Assembly: GCA_024405065.1 (NCBI GenBank)
Contig: JAKSPF010000039.1
Span: 1 to 9,477 of the forward strand
Reading direction: 5' to 3'
Source: Sphaerochaetaceae bacterium
Lineage (GTDB): Bacteria; Spirochaetota; Spirochaetia; Sphaerochaetales; Sphaerochaetaceae
DNA length: 9,477 bases
This document shows, in pieces, positions 1-5,735 of the stretch; the stretch's first letter is position 1, and the number at the start of each line of letters is the position of its first letter. The notes beneath the pieces were generated by a model. It ran no database searches. It was given only the letters and a program-made list of their open reading frames with translations, and was not told the origin of the DNA. The position numbers and the translations under genes were made by a program.

Positions 1-52
1 CACCCTAACTGATTTCGAATCAGCCCCGTTATGACCACTTCGATACGTCTCC
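1..52 (-). tRNA. tRNA-Ser (anticodon CGA), 5' part, cut by window edge
   Basis: Read on the minus strand from 52 downwards, the sequence folds as the 5' half of a tRNA. It has a 7-nt acceptor strand GGAGACG, then TA. A 3-bp D stem TCG/CGG encloses a loop containing AGTGGTCA. The anticodon arm is GCTGA-TTCGAAA-TCAGT, five pairs with one G-U. The loop has T33, anticodon CGA (positions 17-15) and A37, so it should read the serine codon UCG. The start of a long variable arm (TAGGGTG...) fits a class II serine tRNA. The variable arm's second strand, the T arm and the 3' acceptor lie outside the window. The tRNA begins only 7 nt after the stop codon of the DUF308 gene, with no terminator between, so it is either co-transcribed with it or uses a promoter inside that gene. 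Confidence 0.85.
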
Positions 53-59
53 ATTTTCT

Positions 60-638
60 TCACTGCCCGTTTTTCACAAGCCTTTTTTCAATTATTCTGC
101 ACTTTATTCCGGTAAAAATCAAACCGCTTCCGATTGAAACAAAGGCTATGCCGATAAGCCACGACACGCACTTTATTGCAAGTTCCGGATTCGCCATTAT
201 AAATACTCCCAGAAGAATGACAGCAACCCCTATTATGAATGAAGTTGCCCTGTTACTCAACTCCGAATACCTTGTTTCCTGCAAACCCACAAAAAGTATT
301 GAAACACCCTGTAACATGAAACCGAAACTGTACATGAAAATCATAAAACGTGAAGCACCGTCCCTCATTGTGAGAATAATGATTGCATCAATCACAATAA
401 ACATGGGAAAGAACAGGGCAATTACCCACCTCGGAATAAACCTTCTGTATCTTATTACGGTCACGGCATCCGCCAGTCCTGACAGAAGAAACTCCACAAC
501 TATGACCGTTGACAAACCTGCAAATGCTATTTTTTCATTGCTGATTACCCACGCACCGAACAGCAGCATCAGAATTCCGGCGCAAAGGAAAAACCAGAAT
601 CCTCCGGCATTTCTGATTTTCTCAACCAATTTACTCAT
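60..638 (-). CDS. DUF308/HdeD-like six-helix membrane protein
   Basis: This is a 192-residue, very hydrophobic protein with about six membrane segments (roughly residues 14-33, 38-60, 71-90, 98-120, 132-149 and 155-178). The segments form repeating hairpins with Gly-rich turns such as LLFGAWVIS and LLGVFIMANPELA. This hairpin pattern and length match the DUF308/HdeD family of inner-membrane proteins; HdeD itself is linked to acid resistance in Escherichia coli, but most relatives have no known role. The start is supported by a strong Shine-Dalgarno GGGAGG about 10 nt before the ATG. It lies 34 bp downstream of the lipoprotein hydrolase gene on the same strand and probably shares its transcript. 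The C-terminus is short, basic and cytoplasmic (KRLVKNGQ). The family assignment is from recognition of the pattern; the function is unknown. Confidence 0.75.
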   Translation of the reverse strand: MSKLVEKIRNAGGFWFFLCAGILMLLFGAWVISNEKIAFAGLSTVIVVEFLLSGLADAVTVIRYRRFIPRWVIALFFPMFIVIDAIIILTMRDGASRFMIFMYSFGFMLQGVSILFVGLQETRYSELSNRATSFIIGVAVILLGVFIMANPELAIKCVSWLIGIAFVSIGSGLIFTGIKCRIIEKRLVKNGQ

Positions 639-672
639 AAATCACTTACCTCCCGTTAATCGGATTACCGTT

Positions 673-1791
673 TTATAAACTGAACTTATGAGGTTCTTCC
701 TCATAACGCTCGTGAACCGTTACCCACAGTTTTCTGTTAATCATATCATAAATTGAATTATGCGTTGTGTCCCAATACGCAGTTTCTTTTCTGAATCCGT
801 TTTCTTTTATGTATTTCAACTCTTCTTCATATTCTCTCTGCGCTTCCTGCAAATCCGCCTTATCTTTCTCGCTGATATTCTGCAACTGTGCATACGTCAG
901 ACCGAACTCAGAATACCATCCGTTGGAGACGTAATATGTATTTGTGTACTTGGCACGCTGCATGAGGTGATACATACCTTCCATAGTATTTCCTTCATCA
1001 TAGTTTGCCCTAAGAACATGCATTCTTTCCAATCCGTCCGGATGCTCGGGTATTCCGTCTATGTTGATGAAGTAATTAGTCATAATATTCTGCTCTTTGA
1101 CAACAATCTCATTATTATAGAATTCCACAACATAAGTTTTTTCCGGGTCTGAAATCATATAATGCAAATCCGTTATCTCTGAAATCATCGGCGTGATGTT
1201 GTACTTTTTCAGATATTCAATAGCTTCATCGGCAGTTGCACAGTTATCCAGCAGAGGGCGAGCCAGAATAAGATCATTCAAATCCGGAGCGCCCGGATTT
1301 GTTCCCGTATGCGGCACTTCACCCCAATCCGATTTATAAAGCACGTTGGAATTGACGACAAGTCCTTTCTCATTCATTCCGTCAAGGACAAACCACGGCA
1401 GCAGATTAAGTTTCTCACGTGGCAGTCCGGCTTCAACCGTTTTGGAATCAATCTTTGCCAGACGACCGACTCCAATCGTTGCATATCGGCCTTGCTTTGC
1501 AGTCGTCCGAATTACAAAAGTCGGACAGTCATTCATGAAGTAGTCAAAGTTGCGTCCGACAAAACTACCGTTGCGCACACTGGAGCAAGCCGTATTATCA
1601 CCTATCATTTCCTCGGAAACCGAGCTGTCAGGTATCTCTGCGGAATACTCATCAAAAGTCACCTCATAAAGCATATCAGCCACTTTGGTGACTTTCGGTG
1701 CTTTAACGCTATTCTCACAGGAGGACAGCAAAACCACCGTCAGACAGAGCACAAATATTGTAATAATCGTTCTCTTAGTCACGTTATTCAT
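673..1791 (-). CDS. Lipoprotein of the choloylglycine / linear amide C-N hydrolase superfamily
   Basis: A 372-residue Ntn-hydrolase-type enzyme that should cleave non-peptide amide bonds (the group includes bile salt hydrolases, penicillin acylases and acyltransferases). Residues 1-24 are a lipoprotein signal ending in lipobox LSSC (Cys25). The likely catalytic Cys69 sits in NTACSSV. It is followed by GRNFDY (79-84), whose Arg80 and Asp83 have the R-x-x-D spacing of Arg18/Asp21 in bile salt hydrolases. GLVVNSN (143-149) and MTNYF (237-241, Asn239) match the later conserved Asn positions, and a WDTTHNSIYD segment lies near the C-terminus. The true substrate cannot be told: bile salts, acyl-amino acids, acyl-homoserine lactones and beta-lactams are all possible. 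The ATG has no Shine-Dalgarno sequence and lies just after a TATAAT box. It is followed by the DUF308 gene after 34 bp. Confidence 0.8.
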   Translation of the reverse strand: MNNVTKRTIITIFVLCLTVVLLSSCENSVKAPKVTKVADMLYEVTFDEYSAEIPDSSVSEEMIGDNTACSSVRNGSFVGRNFDYFMNDCPTFVIRTTAKQGRYATIGVGRLAKIDSKTVEAGLPREKLNLLPWFVLDGMNEKGLVVNSNVLYKSDWGEVPHTGTNPGAPDLNDLILARPLLDNCATADEAIEYLKKYNITPMISEITDLHYMISDPEKTYVVEFYNNEIVVKEQNIMTNYFINIDGIPEHPDGLERMHVLRANYDEGNTMEGMYHLMQRAKYTNTYYVSNGWYSEFGLTYAQLQNISEKDKADLQEAQREYEEELKYIKENGFRKETAYWDTTHNSIYDMINRKLWVTVHERYEEEPHKFSL

Positions 1792-1798
1792 TTTTTTA

Positions 1799-1827
1799 AT
1801 TATACAGACAAAACGTAAAAAAGTCAG
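1799..1827 (-). promoter_or_regulatory. Candidate promoter of the lipoprotein hydrolase gene
   Basis: On the minus strand a perfect -10 box TATAAT (1804-1799) lies 17 bp after CTGACT (1827-1822), a four-of-six match to TTGACA. Transcription would start near 1792, at or next to the ATG at 1791, so the mRNA would be nearly leaderless. A second TATAAT on the same strand (1845-1840) has no good -35 box, but if used it would give a normal leader. Confidence 0.5.
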
Positions 1828-1919
1828 TTGTTACTACCCATTATATTGACACGGGTTATAGCAATACACAAAAGAACTTCGGTATCTGTTTCAAAAAACG
1901 ATTTTTTTGTTCGCAGTGG

Positions 1920-1941
1920 GCAAAATTCCATTCACGAATTC
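1920..1941. repeat. Copy 1 of an imperfect 22-bp intergenic repeat
   Basis: This 22-bp stretch matches 5667-5688 at 18 of 22 positions in the same orientation, and all four differences are transitions. It lies in the 187-bp gap between the hydrolase gene and abiEii. The rest of that gap holds the candidate promoter and an A/T-only hairpin at 1892-1909; I see no gene in it. Confidence 0.35.
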
Positions 1942-1978
1942 TGAACTTGCCTTTCCGACTAAAAACACATTTTTGCAA

Positions 1979-2839
1979 TTAGCTCAGAGAATTTGTAATT
2001 TTCTTAAAAAAATCGGGATTCCATAAGTCTAATGATTGTTTGTCATTAATAAAACTCATGACATCTTCTTTTGCAGAAGAGTAATCAATTGAGTCAAATC
2101 TTGAACAAAGCATTTCTTTAAGAATATCAATATTAAAAAGCTCTCTGTCTCTTAACACCTTTGATTCAATCAACCTTGCTTTTAGGTGTTCCATATTTAC
2201 ATGTGATTTGCGGGAAAGATAAAAGATATAGTCGTAAAGATCTCTGCCTTTAATTCTGTTTTTCCAAGCCCTGCATAATACTGCATGAATTTTGCCGGCA
2301 AATAGGGAAGTCATGTCATAAAGTTGAACTTCATACGGAGAAGGCAACAGTTGGTATTTTGTTTCAAATGAAGCATTTTCAGGAGGATCAATATCAACTT
2401 CAAATTTTATTTTGATACTTTCATTCTTGTTGATCAGATTTATATTTGAAGAGTTTGGATTAAACAAAAGAATATGTTCCTTGCTGTTCCCTTTTATAAA
2501 GGCGGATTTTATCGGAGAGTCAGTTGTTTTTTCTTTTGTTATTATCTCCATATTAAGTCCGAATGAATTGATTTCTTTTTGCACAGTGGGAAAATAAGAA
2601 GAAAGGTCAAAATCAGGATTTTTCTTCAAGAGAGAAAAGTCTAAATCTTCAGAAAAACGGTCAAGGCCGTAGAAAATTCTAAGAGCAGTTCCTCCGTAGA
2701 ATGCTGCTTTATTGAAAAAACCAGATCTGGAAAGTCCGCATAAAACAATTTCCTGAATTATTTCCTTTACGGCATTTTTTTCTTCTTCCGCATTTGTAAT
2801 TGTATATTTTGCTAACATTTCGTTTATATTTGAGTTCAT
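1979..2839 (-). CDS. abiEii: AbiEii-type nucleotidyltransferase toxin (type IV toxin-antitoxin)
   Basis: A 286-residue protein of the AbiEii/AbiGii family, the toxin of a type IV toxin-antitoxin and phage abortive-infection system. The nucleotidyltransferase core is clear. GGTALR (49-54) is followed by RFSEDLDF (61-68), giving the metal-binding Asp65 and Asp67. A strand containing KFEVD (145-149) can supply the third acidic residue. The family's C-terminal catalytic motif is seen as AGKIHAVL (181-188, Lys183) followed by KGRDLYD (197-203). Related enzymes such as MenT modify tRNA 3' ends with nucleotides; the target here is not known. All motif residues seem intact, so the gene is probably functional. 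It overlaps the upstream antitoxin gene by 4 bp (ATGA), which gives translational coupling. The pair is visibly more AT-rich than the ABC importer genes to the right, in keeping with horizontal gain. Confidence 0.88.
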   Translation of the reverse strand: MNSNINEMLAKYTITNAEEEKNAVKEIIQEIVLCGLSRSGFFNKAAFYGGTALRIFYGLDRFSEDLDFSLLKKNPDFDLSSYFPTVQKEINSFGLNMEIITKEKTTDSPIKSAFIKGNSKEHILLFNPNSSNINLINKNESIKIKFEVDIDPPENASFETKYQLLPSPYEVQLYDMTSLFAGKIHAVLCRAWKNRIKGRDLYDYIFYLSRKSHVNMEHLKARLIESKVLRDRELFNIDILKEMLCSRFDSIDYSSAKEDVMSFINDKQSLDLWNPDFFKKITNSLS

Positions 2840-3423
2840 TTTTGCACCTTCTTGAGAGTTTTAATCATGTAGCGGATATTGTTTGACATGTATAACTCTG
2901 ATAGTTCTTCAAGAGTTTTTTTGTTCAGTTTTTCAAATTCTGTTTCATCTATTCTCAAATTTTCAAAAAGAAGTTGTGTCATTTCATTAATGCTTGAGAC
3001 CGGTGGCAAAGTATATAACTTATCGCATATAGCTTTTTCCGGGGTTGCCATCATGTAAGCATAATCGCCTTCTGTGTAAAGTTGAACTTCAAAAGGATAT
3101 GCGGCTTTTGGAATATCCCTGTATGAGTAGTCTCCAAAAAAATTATGAAATTTTTTTCTCCTGTCCTTATTAAAGGTTGCTGAAGTGTATTCATGTACGC
3201 TCTCCGGAATAAGACCATGACGGGAAAGTGCATAATCAAATGATAAATATGAAGGTCCGTATATTATCGGAGCAAATAGATAACCCGGCTTTGTTTTATC
3301 AGTTTCATAGAAGCTTTTTTTCAGCAAGAAGATTTTTTCTGCTTTTAAGAGTCTGCTTATTTTCCCAAAAGGGTCACTGTATGCCGAAAGTTCATTTAGA
3401 AGCATTTTTGTTGTTTTTACCAT
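2836..3423 (-). CDS. abiEi: AbiEi-type antitoxin / transcriptional regulator
   Basis: A 195-residue partner of AbiEii. In the family the antitoxin has an N-terminal winged helix that binds the operon promoter and a C-terminal domain needed to counter the toxin. Here residues 1-40 can form the small winged helix. The family's typical segment YGPSYLSFDYAL (55-66), a basic stretch near 85-92, and ATPEKAICDKLY (126-137) are plain. The start is the ATG at 3423: GGAG lies 6 nt before it, and a promoter -10 box ends at 3444, so transcription should begin near 3437. The TTG at 3438 sits at that start point with no room for a ribosome site, which rules it out. The last four bases overlap the abiEii start. 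The order antitoxin then toxin is the usual one for AbiE. Confidence 0.85.
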   Translation of the reverse strand: MVKTTKMLLNELSAYSDPFGKISRLLKAEKIFLLKKSFYETDKTKPGYLFAPIIYGPSYLSFDYALSRHGLIPESVHEYTSATFNKDRRKKFHNFFGDYSYRDIPKAAYPFEVQLYTEGDYAYMMATPEKAICDKLYTLPPVSSINEMTQLLFENLRIDETEFEKLNKKTLEELSELYMSNNIRYMIKTLKKVQK

Positions 3424-3429
3424 AAATTT

Positions 3430-3433
3430 CTCC
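3430..3433 (-). promoter_or_regulatory. Ribosome binding site fixing the abiEi start
   Basis: GGAG lies 6 nt before the ATG at 3423 on the minus strand. It falls inside the longer reading frame that opens at TTG 3438, so it argues for the shorter 195-residue protein. Confidence 0.7.
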
Positions 3434-3443
3434 AACAACTCGG

Positions 3444-3472
3444 ATTATAGGCAAGTTAATGGAGAAAATCAA
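3444..3472 (-). promoter_or_regulatory. Promoter of the abiEi-abiEii operon
   Basis: On the minus strand TTGATT (3472-3467) is separated by exactly 17 bp from a perfect TATAAT (3449-3444). The predicted start near 3437 leaves a leader of about 14 nt carrying the GGAG site. A related sequence containing CGAGTT occurs on either side: 3446-3425, between the -10 box and the gene, and 3504-3486, upstream of the -35 box. These could be operator half-sites for autoregulation by AbiEi. Confidence 0.7.
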
Positions 3473-3549
3473 TATAACACAGAGGAATTTTCAAAACTCG
3501 AATCAGAGTATCCGAACTTCCACAAAAACATCTGATTTTTCAGCAAATT

Positions 3550-3945
3550 CGTTGCTATGAAGGTATGTTTGTAAATTGTAGATCACTGACAACAGCTCCG
3601 GCACTTCCTGCAACAGAGTTAGCAGCTAATTGTTATCAGGCTATGTTCCAGGATTGTTCTGCATTGATAACAGCTCCTGTACTTCCTGCTGAAACATTGG
3701 TTAAAAAATGTTACTATGAAATGTTCTTACGTTGTTCATCATTAAATTCAGTAACTATGTTGGCAACTAATATTGATGCATCAGAATGTCTTAATAATTG
3801 GCTTAAAAATGTAAGTACTACTGGTACTCTCAAAGTAGACGATACCGTTAAAGTTGCTATAGAGTCTAATACCAATAACTCAGCACCGATGAATAACAGT
3901 GGCGCATCTCTTGTTGGTAGTGGTTGGACAGTAATTACTCTGTAA
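3550..3945 (+). pseudogene. 3' remnant of a leucine-rich-repeat (BspA-like) surface protein gene
   Basis: Three tandem 26-residue repeats start at 3553, 3631 and 3709, each 78 bp, with pattern CY..MF..C.SL..AP.LPA.TL. A C-terminal cap follows (CLNNWLKNVSTTGTL ... GSGWTVITL) and a stop at 3943-3945. Such repeats form cysteine-containing LRR units in secreted or surface proteins of treponemes and Bacteroidales. The first repeat is complete from its first residue, but upstream (HLIFQQIR, in frame back to a stop at 3475) the repeat is lost and there is no signal peptide. The ATG at 3565 lies inside repeat 1 and has no useful ribosome site. The gene therefore seems 5'-truncated at about 3547-3553 and is most likely not translated. 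The repeat family is confident; loss of function is inferred. Confidence 0.75.
3553..3786 (+). repeat. Three tandem 78-bp LRR-coding repeats
   Basis: Units at 3553-3630, 3631-3708 and 3709-3786 each encode 26 residues beginning with Cys-Tyr. The first two are most alike (shared MF..C..L.TAP.LPA); the third has drifted (SVTMLATNID), as is usual for the last repeat before the cap. Confidence 0.85.
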
Positions 3946-3965
3946 TGTTCATTTAATGAATTTTT

Positions 3966-3997
3966 CAAGGGTGGTAGAAATACTGCCCTTGTTTTTT
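3966..3997 (+). terminator. Intrinsic terminator after the LRR remnant
   Basis: An 11-bp stem (CAAGGGTGGTA with TACTGCCCTTG, including two G-T pairs) closes a GAAA tetraloop (3977-3980) and is followed by six T at 3992-3997. It sits 20 bp after the LRR stop codon. On the minus strand the stem is not followed by a T run, so it should act mainly on plus-strand transcripts. The symporter gene converges on it from the right. Confidence 0.88.
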
Positions 3998-4017
3998 ATG
4001 GTTTTGCAAGTTCCTCT

Positions 4018-5601
4018 TTATTTTTTTAAAATGTCTTCTTTGATTGTTTTCCTTGAAATGGCAAAGTCTGCAAGAACAAGTTGAACTGAAACCTGATTAA
4101 GTGCTGTACAAACAGCATCAAAGAAAACGTCAGTTGCAAGCATTTGACCCAAGGCTTCTGCAGGAATACCCAGTTGGGCAAACAACATAGGACATAACAA
4201 CAATGCACCCCCGGGAATTGCAGGACTGGCAACAGATAAAAATACACAAACAAAAGCAGCCATAATAAGCCATGATGGAGCAACACAGATGTTGTACTCT
4301 ACAGCCATAAAAAACGTAAGAATAAGATATCTGATTGCTGTTGCCGGCTTAAAAATAGAAGTACCTATGGGAATTCCAAAAGAAAAAGTATTTTCAGGAA
4401 TACCCAGTTTTGAAGAACTCAATTGATAATGCTCCGGGATACTCGCGGAACAGGAATTTGTACCGAAAGAAATAAGAAACAAGTCAGAAAGCTTCCTAAG
4501 CAACAAAACGATTTTCACTCTGCTCTTTATACTGACAACAACAGCAAGCATCATAACAAACAGAATTTGAACCGATGATGTAATCAACAACGATTTTCCG
4601 GCCTGAAGAAGAACAATAACATCACTCTTAAGAATGCTTTCAACAAGTGTGAAAAAAACAAAAACAGGAATAAGTGTGGTAAATCCTCCGGACACCATAA
4701 GCATAAGACTATTTAAATCATTAAAAACTCCGTAGATGTATTTTCCTTTATTATTAAGTTTAAGAATTCCCATTCCGAAAACGACTCCCATAATAATCAA
4801 TTGCATAGCATTGCAATCAATAAACGGAACAAGCAAATTTGTCGGGCACCAGGAAAAAATAATAGTAAAAATGTTCGTAGCATCAAACGTAACATTTCCA
4901 TGTCCAAACTGCAAGTTGAAAAACGGCAACGAACATCCCAATGCCACAATACCGGCAATTAAAAGATAAAACATATACCTTTTAATCATGCCTATTCCTA
5001 TTTGAGAAAAAGCTTGAATATCACCGACTCCGATTACCCCGAGACAAACGGAAAGAAAGATTAAAGGAATACCGCAAAAACACAAAACATTGATATATGT
5101 GCTGCAAACAGGAGCCAGAATATTATCTGCTATCTGCAACCTCAAATTGTCAGGCAAAAACCGACCCAAAAATCCGGCAACAACTGCAAAAGCTATTGAA
5201 ATAAGCAGAAGAATAAAAGGATTGATTTTCTTTCTTGATACTTTAAATGAAACAGTATTTGTTTTGTGAGAATAATAATAAGAAGGTTTATTCTCAAGAT
5301 GAGAAAGAATAGAACTCATCCAAATTCCAAGTTCATCATCAGATTCAAAAGGATTACATTCTTTACCTTCAACTGAAACAACAATTGTTCTCTGTCCTAA
5401 AATCTTTTTGCTTTGAACAGAAACCGGAACATTTTCTCCAAATGAATCCCTGAACCTTAAAAGAACCTCTTCAACATTCAGTCTGATAGTAGTTATTTCA
5501 GCCGGATTTGTCTTTATCGTTTTAAGAAACAAAGTAAGCTCTTCTGAGATTTTGTCTATATTTTGTGAAAATAAATTTGTTACAGCACTGTATTCTTTCA
5601 T
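4018..5601 (-). CDS. SDF/DAACS-family symporter with fused N-terminal ATPase-like domain
   Basis: A 527-residue protein if started at the ATG at 5601; a GTG at 5619 would add six residues, and neither start has a good ribosome site. I number residues from the GTG. About 8 membrane segments and two hairpins from about residue 134 onward match the glutamate/dicarboxylate:cation symporters: HP1 has SFGTNSCSASIPE (384-396), TM7 has PIGTSIFKPAT (417-427), HP2 has SPAIPGG (465-471), and TM8 has D497, D501, T505 and N508. The usual NMDGT is FKPAT, the carboxylate-binding Arg of TM8 is Cys504, and the sodium-binding Asp after the TM8 Asn is Val512. The substrate is therefore unlikely to be glutamate or aspartate. 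Residues 7-132 form an extra soluble domain (IRLNVEEVLLRF, then beta-rich) resembling a degenerate RsbW/histidine-kinase-like ATPase fold. The gene stands alone with its own promoter. Confidence 0.82.
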   Translation of the reverse strand: MKEYSAVTNLFSQNIDKISEELTLFLKTIKTNPAEITTIRLNVEEVLLRFRDSFGENVPVSVQSKKILGQRTIVVSVEGKECNPFESDDELGIWMSSILSHLENKPSYYYSHKTNTVSFKVSRKKINPFILLLISIAFAVVAGFLGRFLPDNLRLQIADNILAPVCSTYINVLCFCGIPLIFLSVCLGVIGVGDIQAFSQIGIGMIKRYMFYLLIAGIVALGCSLPFFNLQFGHGNVTFDATNIFTIIFSWCPTNLLVPFIDCNAMQLIIMGVVFGMGILKLNNKGKYIYGVFNDLNSLMLMVSGGFTTLIPVFVFFTLVESILKSDVIVLLQAGKSLLITSSVQILFVMMLAVVVSIKSRVKIVLLLRKLSDLFLISFGTNSCSASIPEHYQLSSSKLGIPENTFSFGIPIGTSIFKPATAIRYLILTFFMAVEYNICVAPSWLIMAAFVCVFLSVASPAIPGGALLLCPMLFAQLGIPAEALGQMLATDVFFDAVCTALNQVSVQLVLADFAISRKTIKEDILKK

Positions 5602-5636
5602 AATCCCATAATAACGCACTGTAACAACCGTTATCC

Positions 5637-5664
5637 ATTAAAAAACAATAATAATCTGAGTCAA
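5637..5664 (-). promoter_or_regulatory. Promoter of the symporter gene
   Basis: On the minus strand TTGACT (5664-5659) is followed after 16 bp by TTTAAT (5642-5637); each hexamer matches the consensus at five of six positions. Transcription should start near 5630. This leaves about 29 nt before the ATG at 5601 but only about 11 nt before the GTG at 5619, which favours the ATG. Confidence 0.6.
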
Positions 5665-5666
5665 TT

Positions 5667-5688
5667 GCAAAGTTCCGTTCATGGATTC
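5667..5688. repeat. Copy 2 of an imperfect 22-bp intergenic repeat
   Basis: Same orientation as 1920-1941, 18 of 22 identical, transitions only. It lies just upstream of the symporter promoter in the 134-bp gap between mtnN and the symporter gene. That gap shows no gene and no clear terminator for mtnN. Confidence 0.35.
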
Positions 5689-5735
5689 GGTCAGACCCTG
5701 TGAAATCTCGCTTACAAAAAGATTTACAGAAATTC

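Noticed and set aside
31..678. 215-residue plus-strand reading frame
   Set aside because: It is the antisense shadow of the DUF308 membrane protein and also runs over the tRNA-Ser region.
1892..1909. Hairpin CAAAAAA-CGAT-TTTTTTG
   Set aside because: The stem is almost only A/T and is not followed by a run of T in a useful place, so it is not a convincing terminator for abiEii.
3436..3438. TTG as start of abiEi
   Set aside because: It lies at the predicted transcription start and upstream of the GGAG site that serves the ATG at 3423.
3565..3945. Reading frame taken as a complete 126-residue protein starting at ATG 3565
   Set aside because: The ATG falls in the middle of the first LRR repeat (CYEGMF), has no properly spaced ribosome site, and the repeat clearly begins upstream of it.
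5700..5728. AAATCT...AGATTT inverted repeat after mtnN as a terminator
   Set aside because: A six-pair AT-rich stem with a long loop and no T run after it; too weak to call.
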